Assembly (NCBI RefSeq): GCF_023278565.1
Contig: NC_064680.1
Coordinates: forward strand, 3,286,001-3,350,000
Source: Colletotrichum lupini
Lineage: Eukaryota; Ascomycota; Sordariomycetes; Glomerellales; Glomerellaceae
Direction of reading: 5' to 3'
Length of the DNA stretch: 64,000 nt
The notes beneath the pieces are model-generated. The model was given only the letters and a program-made list of their open reading frames with translations. It did no database searches and was not told where the DNA came from. Positions 48,311 through 60,419 of the stretch are shown here, one piece after another (the stretch's first letter is position 1; each line of letters begins with the position of its first letter). A program made the translations under genes and the position numbers.

Positions 48311-51300
48311 AAGACTGTTCAAGAAAGAGAGGCAGGGTTCAAAAAGTCGGAAAGAAAAGCAACTCTGGCAGTCAATGTGACAAGGGAACGGTAGTAAGGA
48401 CAGTATATGAAGAAAAGGACTTGAACCCAAAGCTGCATGTTTGAGCAATGAGCTGTTCGGTCAGGCAGCAAGCGCGAACCTCTGTGGCTCCAAACAGCAT
48501 GGAGAAGTGTCTATATATCTAGCTAGACACCGCAGCACGGGAGTGACAAGCCAAATGCGACGGTGAGCAAACGCGGGACGGGCAAGGTAGTATAAGGCCT
48601 TGTTCGAGGCGGTGGAGACCAAGGGACGGGTATCAAAATTACAAGAGGGTCCAGGATACTTTGAAGCCATGATGCATGACATAATTGGGTTGGGGGTGAA
48701 GGACGGATCATGGGGGGGTGCGAAGGGAGTGAGTACTTGGATGCATTTGCGCTTGCAGGGGGATGGATGGTGTTGAGACTTTTTGTCAAGTCATATATGA
48801 GAGATCTGGACGAGTGAGAGAAACGTCCATGTACCAGAGACGAAGAGGCGGAGAAGGATGAGGAGATGGCTGCCAAAGCCAAATTGCAAGGCATCGTAAT
48901 AGTAGGGCGGCCATGCCCGGCCACTGGCGCCGTTGTTTTGATTAGTTCGCTCGCTCGTCGGCGTCCTGACTCTCTCTTCTCTATGTCTGTGAGTTAGCAC
49001 CAGCGCGAGTCTGTTCCCTCAGTTCAAAGCCGGCCTTCGGCCACGACCACCGACCCTTGGCGGCAGTTGACGATCAGGGTTGCAACGAACAGGAATGATC
49101 CCTGCACATCGCACCGCTACTTTGGTCCTTCTTCCTCTTCCTCCTCATTTTTGCTCGTCCACTTCTTCTGCGTCTTCCAGCTGGATTCTCCACGCTCGCC
49201 CGGCCTTGCATGCGGGTCTTAGCTGTGATGTACCTAGGTCCTAGGGAACCAGGCCAGCGCCCCAAAAGTTCTCGACGCCCATGTCCGTGCCTTGTTGTGT
49301 TATTGTTCAGGCGCGAGCAGAGTAGTGAACAGCCGCATTCCTGCCGTGGTTACTCTCGGTCGCCAATGCGAACATCGCCGTTGTGCCCACGGCAGAGCGG
49401 CAGGGCAATAGCGGGGGGGAGCTTTGGTCTAGCGAGCTGCAATGATGGGCTCAGCAGTTGTGGTGCCTGTTTCTCTGACAATCAGACGTCGGGCTGGTCG
49501 GCAAACTAGGTACGCTCTAGGAGGATCTTGAGTGCTCCACGGCCGGCCATCCAGCCTCGTTGCGTAGGAAGTTCGTTCGGCTCTTGCACACGGACGTTGA
49601 TATTGCCGTTGCCGAACCACGGAAAGAAGCGATGTGAATGAACACTTGCAGCAAGACTAATTTCGGCATGAAACTGGCAGAAGACTTGGAACCAGATTCG
49701 AGACATGCTTGTTATTTCCGACTAGCTCTGGAAAGCGCCACCGTCAGCCACGAAGCGACATTAGAACCCGATGGTCATTCCTCGGCCATTTGATATTTCT
49801 GGTAACCTGGGGGAGATTGTCGCTTAAAGCTGAGAAGCCTTCGAAGCCAGGATGCCGAGGCTGGGGAAAATACCCCAGTCCCTGGATGTGGCTTCGAGCT
49901 GTAGAATTGATCGAATCCATGGTTAGGAGTACCGTATTAGCTGTAGGCAACTAAGCAGGGAAACCGGCCTGGAAAAAAGAAAGCATGGCTGGAGAATCCA
50001 CGAGGCGTTGCCAGGCTAAGACGACGAGACGTGCGGCAAGACAGCGAGGCGGTATTTCTGCTGTGGTGTACCAAAACTCTAAAACAACCTGCTTCCCTGC
50101 GATGGGCCGAGTAGCATGCTGTGCCACGCTCCCACCGACGTTTCCGAGGAGTGTATCCCGCACTCGCTCCCGATCTCCCAGGGTCAGTTGCTGCCCGTGG
50201 CCGGATGAGCGAGGGCCGAATTCGCTATGGACTGAATTGAGCCATTACAGACAGTGGTCATCACACTGACGTGCAAAGAGTGGATCGACTGGCGAATCGA
50301 TATGCACTGAAACCTTCGGGCGGCACGGCGGTGTCTGTTGTTTTTGAAGTGGGTAGATCCCAGCTCCTGCGCCGGTAGGCCGGGGGCTGGTCAGTGAATC
50401 ACACACGGACACGCAAGGAGAATCAACTTCAGGCGGTGAAGTTGAGCGTCGAGCAAGCCGGGCTGGGCAGAGGGAGCGTCTGCGTCGAGGTTTGAGCATA
50501 AGTGACAAACTGAAATTGTGTCTCTCAGGACGGCCGTCTCTGTGTGCGATTTGACCAGTAGCATAGTTGCGAGAGTTGATGGGCAGGGGAGGGGTCGTCG
50601 AGGGGGACATGTAGCAGCAGCTTGGCTGCGTGATGTGCCCCACCAAACGATGGAAACAGCCGACAGAGTCGATGGGTTGAGGTGGAGGATGAGCGCAGAA
50701 GGACTGCATGCCACGCTGGCAGCACATGACGGAACATTGGAAGCGGCCCTGACTGTTGGGAAATCCGACGATTTGGATAAATGAGGTCATTGCATGAGGG
50801 ATGGCCGAGTTGGGTATCGATGAATAGGCGACAGCTGCATGGTGTGACTGATATGCGAGGGCGGATTGTTGTCTTGTTTGCCCATTGTTGGTGCGATTCG
50901 GGGCCAATGGCAAGTCGACGACGAAGCGGACATGGAGGTGCTGTCTTTGATGTGCGTCCGAAGCACTGGTCATGTCTTGTCGAGTTGCGTCGCCGGGCAA
51001 GTCGTATGGGCCCACGAAAGACACAGTGCTATAAGAGGACGTCTGTATTGTGTGTGCCCATACTGTCTCTGGCATGCAGATCAAGAGTGAAATCGAGGTC
51101 TCAGACGTTGATCCGTGATGTGGTTCCGTGATCCTACCGTAGGCATTTCGTGTGCCCACGCAGCACCCTGTCTTTGGTGTCTGTACGTACGAAGATATGC
51201 AGGCAGGGCTCCATATGTAAGTCAGTCGCAGTAGTCGGCTTCAGCCATTGGATGCCATGAGGGCAAAAGTTGATGGACCCCGGGCAAACTCTAGTCAGGG

Positions 51301-53826
51301 TCTGAAGAAGGCATCGTATTGTGCGTTCTGTCTCCTCCGTATCGGAGCGAAGCATGTCAGAGATTCGAGGTTGAAGAAACGCCAAGACGCTTCCGGCCTG
51401 GTTAGAACGAGGGCAAGGCGCACGTCTCTAAATTTGGCGGTATGGCAGGTGAAAACATGGCAGAAGCGCGCTATAACAACTGGTGCCTGCGAGTGGAAAT
51501 GAGGGGGGGAAGGCGACGGGACAAATAGTCTGAAGAGTGACTAGGTAAGCTATTGATTGGAATCGCTTTTGAAAGGAGGCGGGAGGAGACAGGTGCACGG
51601 CAGAGAAACGCAAGAGGAGAGGGCGAAAGAAAAACGATGTCGTTGGATTTGTGGCGTTGTTGGAGCAAACATTTCATCGGCCAAAGGCCAAGGGTGCGGG
51701 GTCATTGGATTTGCTCCCACTTCATTCCATGTCCCAAATGCCAGAACCTGAAGGCACAGTACTCCGTAGGCAAGTCGGGTACGGAGTATTGTAGAAGGAG
51801 GCCAAGGGTCCGGTTGGTCTCCGCCTGCCTGCAAGGTGTGACTTTCCACACCTGCAGCTGCAAGAAGGAGGAGGTTGGAGTTTGGACTTCGGAGGAAAGA
51901 AAGTTGGGAAGGTGTAAGTCCCGCAGGCCGGGTCCATCTCGGTCTCGACACCTCGAGTTCTCGGGCAGGTGGGCAGGTGGGCAGGACCGGCAGGTGCGTA
52001 CCTCAACTTGTCTTCCTCGACTTAGGTACTTACCTAATGAAGATACTTGAATACTGGAGCAAGTTAAGCGATTGGGTAAAGGGCGGGATTGAAATAAACT
52101 CAATACCTTACACTGAAGGTACCTTTTGGATGCAAAGAGGAACTATCGGGCCAGCAGGGCCCCTCCTCCATCTGGGACAAAGGAGCCGGCGATGGGGTCA
52201 AATGCAAGAGAAGAAAGAAAAGAAAAAAGAAGAAAAAGGAAGGCGCATGTCATTCTGCGTGCTGGGTCAACGTTCTTGAGCCAAGCCGTTCGTGATGGAT
52301 CAATTGTTTGAACCCTAGGAACATTTCGAGCTTGCAGGAAACGACGGCCGAAGAAGGTGGGTCCTCCCTACTACTACGTAGACTTCAATGGACGCGTTAT
52401 TCATTCCCTCTATCCCTCCACGTGCCCTCCTGCTTGACTTCCTTGGTAACGGGCTCTTTCTTCAGCATGCCTCAATATGGTAGGCACGTTCCCCCTCACC
52501 TTACATTGTCGTACACTTCCAGTCACTTTACATTGTCGTACGGTAGGTTCTGGCAGGTTCTCGCCTTTGTCTGCGTCAAATGTGTTCCCGAAACGGTTCA
52601 ACTTCAGATGGCAGGCATTGTATGTTCTTTGCAGGGGCACTACGTATAGCAGAAACCTAAATTCTGAGGTTGCATTTCCTGATTGCGTGACCGCAACGGG
52701 CCGGCTCAGCAAGAACATGAGGGGTCATCCAACCGCTTGAATCTGGCGACAAATTTTCGCTGATATTTGGTTGGACGCTCCCCGATCTTTTGATGCCAGC
52801 TCGGACAACCTTACCTGACCTAATCGTACCTTTTACGGTGCCCTGAAGACTTGGCAACCGCTGTTTCCTCTTTCTTCTCTGCAACCTAACGCCCGTCGAC
52901 AAGTTTCCTCCAGTGTCATCTGTTTTCCGGCTCCAACGTGAGGGGCTCAGCCCCGGGAATCTTGAGATAGGGCCGTGACGAACCCTAGATGCTGCAAAAA
53001 ATACTACAAGTTATTCGCGCCCTTTTCCTCCCGTGGTCGTGCGTTTCAATAGCATGGGCCGCTGCCATTCCGAATCATAGCTTGCTTTCGACTTCACTCC
53101 CATACCTATCATCAACGCGAACCCCGTCCGATGCTCTTATTCAGAGTTCCCAACCCCTTCATGGCGGAAAATCATAATAGCTACCATGCAGCTCGCCGGA
53201 AAACGGCTGTCTGGAGCCCACAGTTCAGTACAGTTCTTCCATCAGGCCCGGTCTGTCATATCTTTTTATTCGTTTTTCCTGGACAAACATTATCCTGTGC
53301 CGCTTGGCTTGCAAAAGCGGAGCATATCCCCCTGTCTTCATGTCACTCACCTACCAATCTCTGCTGCCCCTTGATCTAAACCTCGGCCGACACCCAATGA
53401 AGTGTTTCTTGTCCGTTGGAGCATTGCCTGATGCTGCTGCGTCTCCTCACTCGGTAACATGGGGACAGGTCCATAACCGGGTGAGATGGAACCAACAGAA
53501 CACATGTTGTTCTTCAGGATACCCCCGGCTCTCCCTCTCTTCCGAGTCTCCGAGGTCTCAATTTCTACTGCGGTGATAAGTTTGACAATCTCGTCGTTTC
53601 TCTTGGTTACATGCGACTTTAGAGGTTACCAAAACTCGAAAATTCCACCAAATATCACTGTTTGCCATATACAGCGCAGCCAAGTCGCCAGGCGCTATTT
53701 GCTCTACGGTGCGCATTAGTGTTAAGCATAGCTTCCGTGGTGTCTGACTCGAGCCTGGGATCCCCTGCTTCTCTTCCGCCGATTAGCTTCGAGGACACCC
53801 CTTGGACCGGACAGTTATCTGGAGTC
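48311..53826. other. 5.5-kb intergenic region, no firm gene
   Basis: Between the divergently oriented chitinase and methyltransferase genes. The long minus-strand frame at 50245-51159 starts at GTG and resembles nothing known. A 62-codon plus-strand frame at 52989-53177 (MLQKILQVIRALFL...) has a hydrophobic, signal-like start, but may only be leader sequence. TACCTA-type motifs occur at about 52010-52040. A perfect-spaced hairpin at 51757-51791 is listed separately. Confidence 0.5.
51757..51791. repeat. Short inverted repeat (12-bp arms)
   Basis: The arms CAGTACTCCGTA (51757-51768) and TACGGAGTATTG (51780-51791) are reverse complements with a single G-T difference, separated by 11 nt. It could form a stem-loop in DNA or RNA. 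Isolated TACGGAGTA half-motifs occur elsewhere in the window (for example near 3662 and 11821). Confidence 0.75.
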
Positions 53827-55123
53827 ATGTCGAACAACGCCAATCCCGCTCTTCAGCACCCCGCCATCATCGAAGCGGCCGCGGGGCCTGTGGATGAAAA
53901 CGAATTCGACCCTGTGGACTGGGATGTGTCTTCCGTCGAGTCGGCCTCCGTTACCTCCAGCGTCTATTCTCACGAGTACGACAATGGACGTCGCTACCAC
54001 AGCTACCGCCACGGCCGGTATCCTTTGCCAAATGATGACGAGGAGCAGGGCCGGGAGAACATGAAGCATGTGATGAATCTTGAACTCTGTGTGAGTGTTT
54101 TCTGCGGCGTGAAGAATCATGCCTTCTGGATGTAAACTGACCTTGTGATGCCGATCTTAGGACGGAAAGTTGTTCTATGCACCAATTGGAGACAATCCTC
54201 ACAAGATTATCGATATTGGAACAGGCACTGGCAAGTAATTCTTGATGAAATTGTTATTGCAAAATTCCAGCTAACAAAACATTCTAGGCATTTGGGCCAT
54301 CGAAGGTGATCTAATATCTTCCTGATAACGAGAGGTAGCTCTTGAGTGCTAACCTTTGATTTGAGTCGCCGACCTTTTCCCTACGACCACAGTCTTGGGC
54401 ATCGACCTGTCACCAATCCAGCCGGGGTGGATTCCCCCCAACGTGAAGTTCCTCGTGGATGATGCTGAGGATGATTGGCTGAATGGCGACAATTTTGACC
54501 TGGTCCACTTCCGCATGATGGGAATGTCGCTGAAGAAAATTGACAAAGTCATTGCCAGTTCGTACAAGTAAGTAAAGGCCCATGAATGTTCGTCAGATAT
54601 GATTCTCAAACTCGCATATAGGCACTTGAAGAACGGCGGCTGGATCGAATTTCAGGAGCTCCATGGAGAAGTCCAGTGCGACGACGGCACCGTTCCAAAA
54701 GATGACACGGTCAAACGCTTCTGGGAAATGGGCAACGAAGCCTTCAGCCTCTTTGGCCTTCAGTTCCATAATGCTCGCGACATGAAGCCCCGGCTCGAAG
54801 CAGCCGGCTTCAAGAACATTCAATGCGAGGTGAAGAAATGCCCCATTGGCACCTGGCCAAAGGATCCTACCTTGCGTCTCGTTGGCAAATACATGCAAGA
54901 AGCGCTCAGCGGCGTCGCTGCAGCATTTGTCGGTAAGCCTTTTGAGGCATTGGGTATTGAGGCGGTTGAGAGGCAGGTATGGCTGGCGACTCTCAGAAAG
55001 GCCATCAAAGACAGGAGCGCGCATCGCTACATGAATCAGTACTTCTGGTACGCACAGAAACCTGAAGATGCGCCTGAGAATGACGGTCCTGAAGCAGGAT
55101 CATCTGACGATGAGGTGGCCTGA
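53827..55123 (+). CDS. LaeA-like SAM-dependent methyltransferase
   Basis: Class I methyltransferase of the LaeA/TAM family, whose members affect secondary metabolism or modify small molecules. Five exons, 53827-54090, 54161-54230, 54288-54305, 54366-54567 and 54622-55123, give 351 residues. The N-terminal 60 residues are acidic and Ser-rich (DPVDWDVSSVESASVTSSVYS), typical of the family. The SAM-binding motif I is IIDIGTGTGIWAIEVADLFP at about 104-123, followed by VLGIDLSPIQPGWIPPNVKF and a DDAEDDW segment. Intron 2 begins GCAAGT and is a GC-AG intron; exon 3 is only 18 nt and encodes the middle of motif I. The ATG at 53827 gives the family-typical start MSNNANPAL; a longer in-frame extension upstream is less likely. 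Substrate unknown. It is not necessarily the LaeA orthologue, because fungi carry many paralogues. Confidence 0.92.
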
Positions 55124-55875
55124 GAGGAGGGGAGAGTCTGGTTTACTCTCCGCCCATATAGAATTTGATTGCCAATTACACTTTAAGAAAGCTCTGTATT
55201 AGACAATCTTGAAAATGGCCGAAATCGAACTTCGTAGCTAGCCCTAAAGGATATTCGGAAATGCACATGTTGCTTGATCATGTCAAGGTTGAACTTGCTC
55301 AGCACACAATCTGCTCACCCTGATAAGCAACAATTTGCTTCGTGTCTGGGTCTTTCCGAAGACCGATACTTGCATAATTGAAACCGTGGCTGCGGAATTG
55401 AACCTGCAGGGCAAGAATTATGATTTTTCACTATGCCCAAGGTAGGTAATGTGTTGTTGAAGAAAGAGAGAGGACGAGGTAACCCCAGTCTGGGTCGTGC
55501 ATGATGTGACCTGACCCACAGAAGCTCTTGGTGCTGACTAATTTCTTTGGCGTCGCAAGGTGAAGCTTCTGGCCAATCTGGGTATTCAAACTTTCGAAGC
55601 TGCCAGGACAACCTACCTACCTTTAGCTATAGTCGTGTTTCTACCTTCCCTTCCACAATAATCCACTCCAGAAAACGCTACCACTTTCATTTCACCCTTG
55701 CTAAGCAACGAATGCCAATCCGGTGCGATCAATCTAGACGACAGACCGAGCACTCCTAACGTGGACCCGACAAACAATATCCTCACCACGACAACTCGCG
55801 AGCCAGAACTGCGACACATCCTCAAAGCCCGCCCACGCCTCCCAAGCTCTCCGGAGCGCTAGCAACCCACCCAAC
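55124..55875. other. Intergenic, promoter of Yth1
   Basis: Holds the methyltransferase 3' region and the promoter of the zinc-finger gene. A TACCTACCT motif lies at about 55613-55622. No other gene seen. Confidence 0.6.
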
Positions 55876-56643
55876 ATGACAGCCGTCGCCCCCCGCCCAG
55901 AGACAAACCACATCCTCACCCACGCCGCGACAGCAACCTCCTTCGCCTTCACCCCCTTCCTCCGCCAAACCTACCGCCACGAGCTCTCCTCGGACCGCCC
56001 GCAATGCAAGCCCTTCCTCGCGGGCCACTGCCCCCTCGGCGCCGCCTGCCCGGACCGCCACGCCTCCTCCAGCTCCTCGAACCCCACGGGCGGGCCGTCC
56101 CTGGTCTGCAAGCACTGGCTCCGCGGCCTCTGCAAAAAGGGCGAGTCGTGCGAGTTCCTGCACGAGTACAACCTCCGCAAGATGCCCGAGTGCAACTTCT
56201 TCATGCGCAACGGCTACTGCTCCAACGGCGAGGAGTGCTTGTACCTGCACATTGACCCGCAGTCCAAGCTGCCGCCGTGCCCGCACTACGACAAGGGCTT
56301 CTGTCCGCTCGGTCCGCGGTGTAGCAAGAAGCACGTGAGGAGGAAGTTATGTGTGTATTACCTCGTCGGGTTCTGCCCCGAGGGTCCCGGGTGCAAGTAC
56401 GGTGCGCACCCGCGGTGGAGGACGGATTTGGAGAAGCCGAGTGCCAAGGTTGAGGGCGAGGAAGGGGAGATCAAGAAGGACGGGGAGAGGGAGGATGGCG
56501 AGATGTTTCAGCAGCATCGGGGGGACAGACAGCGGGATATGCATGATGATCGGGGGCACGGTGGAGATCGGAGGCATGGTGGTCGTGGAGGCCGGTGGCG
56601 CGGCGGCGGGAATAAGAGATACCGTGGACGTGGTGGCCACTGA
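55876..56643 (+). CDS. YTH1: mRNA 3'-end-processing zinc-finger protein Yth1
   Basis: Orthologue of yeast Yth1/animal CPSF30, the CCCH subunit of the cleavage and polyadenylation factor that helps recognise the polyadenylation signal in the nucleus. Intronless, 255 residues. Five CCCH fingers are visible: Cys44-52-58/His62, Cys78-86-92/His96, Cys106-115-121/His125, Cys135-143-149/His153 and Cys159-167-173/His178. Fingers 2-4 are separated by the usual short linkers. Between fingers 1 and 2 is a Ser/Gly-rich spacer. After finger 5 come an acidic stretch ([17 protein letters not shown]) and an RGG-type tail ([12 protein letters not shown]) typical of fungal members, probably RNA-binding and arginine-methylated. 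The start is the only ATG giving the conserved [18 protein letters not shown] segment with the usual N-terminal length. Confidence 0.96.
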   Translation: MTAVAPRPETNHILTHAATATSFAFTPFLRQTYRHELSSDRPQCKPFLAGHCPLGAACPDRHASSSSSNPTGGPSLVCKHWLRGLCKKGESCEFLHEYNLRKMPECNFFMRNGYCSNGEECLYLHIDPQSKLPPCPHYDKGFCPLGPRCSKKHVRRKLCVYYLVGFCPEGPGCKYGAHPRWRTDLEKPSAKVEGEEGEIKKDGEREDGEMFQQHRGDRQRDMHDDRGHGGDRRHGGRGGRWRGGGNKRYRGRGGH

Positions 56644-57201
56644 GAGAGGCTTTGATGGACGAGGTGATGGGGGCATGTCTGGACTTGCGACTTTGCTGCT
56701 TCGACTAGGACTGCGAGGTCGAGTGAAGCCTGCGAGGGCCTGGGGGCCGCCAGGGTATAGCTGGCTGAACGTGGCAGCATTGCTCGGGTGCTGGGCCGTA
56801 ACGTATTCAATGATACCAAATTCTATTATTCACATCGATAATACTGCTCTAGATTCGGGGATCTTAAGCATTGTTCACTCAATGCCGCTGAGTAGCAGTT
56901 GCATTTGCGCTGGTCATGACTATCACGAGCGCATACGACTTGGTTTCATTTGATACTGAACAATACAGTAAATCTAGGACCTCTGAGCGTTGAGATGGTT
57001 TCGTCTTGCTAAAGGGGCGAGTATCTCTTTTCTTCTTTCCGGCTATTTCTTGATATTTACAGTCTTCGGGTACAGTTAAACCCCCTTTTTTGGTGTGACA
57101 TCCATTGCTCATTCGCTGCCACGCACCGCAACATTATCTAGATACTCTTCAACATACTAAAGATCCGAGCCCGAGGTGTGTTCTATTTTACCCCAAGGCT
57201 T
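56644..57201. other. Convergent intergenic region
   Basis: Separates the 3' ends of Yth1 (+) and the GH31 gene (-). It should hold both terminators and polyadenylation sites. No gene is supported. Confidence 0.6.
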
Positions 57202-60200
57202 CTAGGACCAAGTAAGCTCCCACGAAGATGACCATGCACCAGCAGATGTGAAAGACTGCAGATCAGTGACGTGGAGAACGCGAGAAGACGAGTCAAAGGA
57301 CCAATTCGCTCCGTCCAGGGCCTTTCCGTTAAGAGATACCGAAGAAACGTCGCTCTGGACTCCCAGAACGGTGACGTTTCCGAGCGGGTTCGAGTCCTTG
57401 AACTCGCCAGATGGAGCGGCCTTGAGCGACTGGTCGGAAGAGGAGAGCTGTTCATCATGTTAGCGTCTACTTTGACCTCTTTGTTTTTGAACTGTGATGG
57501 AAGGGGGAAAATCATTACCTCTACAGTCAGAGTAGCCTCTTGCTCCAAGCTCTCGCCGTCGTCGACATAGAGGCTACCCGCAGCAGCACCCTCGCCGTCC
57601 AGCGCAACAAGTAGACCCCAAGGGTTCGCCCGGCTCTCAGTTGTCGTCAAGGCGGGCTCTTGCGTCGGGATAACGTATCCGCCACGGAGGTAGACCGGAA
57701 TATGACCCAGGGGCGCATCGATCGTCACGTTCTGTCCGGGTGAGACGCCGGTGACGGCGGACTGGTTATACCAGTCATACCAAACGGTGCCCTTACCGAC
57801 GCCGGGGAATACACCGCCGACGGTGCTGGCGCCTTGCTCGAGGCAGGGGGTGACCATGACCGCCGGGCCGAGAAGGAACTGCCGATCCGCGCCCGCGAGC
57901 CAGGGCTCGTCGGAGAACTCCCACGCCAGCGCGCGCATGACGGTGTCGCCGAGGGTGTGCGCCTTGTAGAAGGCCGTGTACATGTACGGCAGCAGCGCGT
58001 AGCGGATGGCCATGGCGGAGCGCGAGGCCTCGGCGACGGCGGACCAGCGGTAGGGCTCCTGCGGGATGGCGGCGAGGACGTTGTGGTTGCGGTAAAAGGG
58101 GAAGAAGGCGCTGAGCTGCATCCAGCGGGCGCAGAGCTCCATGTCGGTGTTGCCGTTGAAGCCGCACGTGTCGACGCCGAACATGGGCACGCCGAAGATG
58201 CTGAAGGACAGGGCCTGCGGGATGGAGAAGAACATGTAGGCCCAGAGGGAGGCGTTGTCGCCGCCCCAGTGACCGGCCCATTTGCCGGAGCCGGCGAAGG
58301 TGGAGCGGCCGATGATGAAGGGGCGTTTGCCGGGGAAGACGGAGAGGAGGGCGTTGTAGGTGGCGTTGAGGATCTGGTGGCCGAAGAGGTTGTGGAAGTC
58401 GTATTCTTGGGTGCCGCCATGGTGGGTTGCGTTGGGGGAGACGGCGTGGACGGCGAGGTCGCCTTGGATGTTGTCGATTACGTAGGGGGGGTGGTTCACG
58501 TTGCGGACGCCTGGTGTGGGCTCGGTGCGGAGGTATGAGGTTGTTGATGTCGTTGTGGGAGTGGCAGATGCTGAGGTTGCTGCGGTTGAGGAGGTGGATT
58601 GGGCGGCTGCCAGTGAGGCAGAGAGGGCGGAGACGGAGGCGGCCTCGGTGCCATTGGTCTTGTTGAAGCCTTCGGGGTACTGGAGGACTTCGTTGCCCGG
58701 TTCGCCGGGGAGCGAGAAGGGAGGGTGGACGGGATTGAGGGTGAGGTTCCCACTGCCGCAGCTTCCGACGCAGAAGGAGGAGACTTCGGACATGTCGATC
58801 CAGATGCCGTCAAAGGCGACCTTTTGGAACCAGGTCACCATTTCGGTGGTCCACCACTCAAACGTCTTACTGCGGCCAAAGACGGCGCCGACCCAGTCTG
58901 GGAAGACGGTGTAGCCGGGCCAGACAGCGCCGACGTAGAGAGATCCGTCTGGGTTGAGCATGAAGGCGTCGGCTTCGACGCCGCGGTCGTATGTTGAGTA
59001 GGCATCGCTGGCATTTTCTGGGTTGGGGGCGTAGATGGCGGAATCGACGATGGGGACAAAGTGTTGGCCGTTCTTGTGCAGGTTACCGAGGACACGGGCA
59101 GCATCTTCGTAGCCCCAGGAGTTTTGGTCGTCTTCGAAGTCGCGGTATTGGTTCATGTAGTCAATATCGGCTGGGAGTAGTTAGTTCTGAATTGTGGGCG
59201 ACTTTGAGACGGGTTAACTCACCCCAGAGAGTTTCCAGAGGAATCTCAAACTTGGCAAAGTCATCTGCAATCTCCTGCAGGTTGTCCCAGCTGGTATAGC
59301 CCCATCTGCACTGGTGGAAGCCGAAAGTCCAGTACTGCTGCATGGCAGGCATGCCGACGGTGGTCTTCTGGTAGGACTTCATCACGGCGTCAGCAGTCGG
59401 TCCAGCGTAGAAGTAGAGGTCAATGGTGCCACCGAGGCCTCTCCAGGTGATGTTCGACTCCCGAAGCAAGATTTCCTGGGCGTGAGCGTTACGGAGGAAA
59501 ACTCCGTGGGTGTAGGATTTGTAGTCGGCATTCTTGTCCGTGGCATTGGCGACGTAGACGGCCGACTTGGTATCGGCATCGACTTGGTAGTAGCGGGTAT
59601 CGAGATAGACCGGGTGAGAGCCATAGATGTTTCCATCGATTGGGTCACCGGCATCAGCCGCGTAGAGTGTGCCTATTCCTGTGAGTTTTGGTACGCCTTG
59701 GTCCTGTACAGCGGTTACTTACGAGTCAGATTGTTGTTCAGCTTGAAGCCATGGATAGCTTCACCAAGTCCATACAGGTTGTAATTCTCAGGAAGCGGCG
59801 AAGCAAACTCGAAGAATTGATCTTCAAATACAAGCTTAGTTCCTGTGGTCGTGAACAAAACATCTCCAGTACTCTTCCTGGACACGTTGAAGCCGAAAGT
59901 GGGCTCGTTTGCCCACTTGAACTCCAAATCGCTGTCTGAGCCATCAGAGCTCGCCTTCCCGTCTGCAGCGGGTTTCGGGACGAACTCTTCAGGAAGAATG
60001 AACCAAGTGTTGTTCTCAGCACCCAGGTACCGCGGCAGCACCTGTACGTGAAGACGGTCCGTTGCGAGGTAGTCGACAACGAGTGTCAAAGCCTCGACGT
60101 CGTTCCCGTACAAATTACAAGCTGAGCCGGCGAGGTCGAGGTTGGCGGTGAATCCGTGTGATGTCGTCTGGACGTTGGAAGCCGTGTATCCCGGGCATAC

Positions 60201-60419
60201 GCTCTGCGGGTCCTTGGCCTCCGGGTCCTCAATGTTGGGAATGAGATGCGCTCCCTCGTCTGCCGACGCGGGGACGGTGAACTGCGAGTGGCCGCTACTG
60301 ATCGTGGTAGAGGCCAGGTACTGCCGTGCAAACGGCTTCCCGAATTCCGCGACCCTCGCCATCGCGCAGAGCGCCATGATGGCGACTGCCGACAGGAGAA
60401 AGGGCACGCGGGTGAACAT
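57202..60419 (-). CDS. Secreted GH31 alpha-glucosidase
   Basis: Glycoside hydrolase family 31 enzyme releasing glucose from the non-reducing ends of maltose, starch or related alpha-glucosides outside the cell. Four exons, 60419-59723, 59672-59223, 59170-57519 and 57447-57202, give 1014 residues. The final exon fixes the true C-terminus (ELTWS), which is missed if intron 3 is read through. A hydrophobic N-terminus (FLLSAVAIMALCAMA) is a signal peptide or anchor. Landmarks are YGLGEAIHGF, QYWTFGFHQCRWGY, ADIDYMNQYRDFEDD, the nucleophile Asp508 in GIWIDMSE, a Ser/Thr-rich insert at about 560-600, the acid/base Asp687 in GHWGGDNAS and FGVDTCGFNGNTDMELCARW. Many N-x-S/T sites suggest heavy glycosylation. 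The frame stays open upstream to ATG 60626, so a longer N-terminus with an extra hydrophobic segment is possible. Alpha-xylosidase activity cannot be excluded. Confidence 0.95.

Noticed and set aside
48425..48490. tRNA-like B-box (GGTTCAAGTCC on the minus strand)
   Set aside because: The flanking bases do not form a T stem, and no proper A-box or acceptor stem is present.
50245..51159. 304-codon open frame (-) upstream of the chitinase
   Set aside because: Begins with GTG, has no domain or consistent composition, and several other frames are open in the same DNA; most likely chance.
52989..53177. Small secreted protein candidate (62 codons, +)
   Set aside because: Only a hydrophobic start supports it; there is no cysteine pattern, and the position could simply be upstream sequence of the methyltransferase gene.
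57725..58538. Long open frames overlapping the GH31 gene on both strands
   Set aside because: They are shadows of the GC-rich third exon of the glucosidase; the coding frame is fixed by family motifs.
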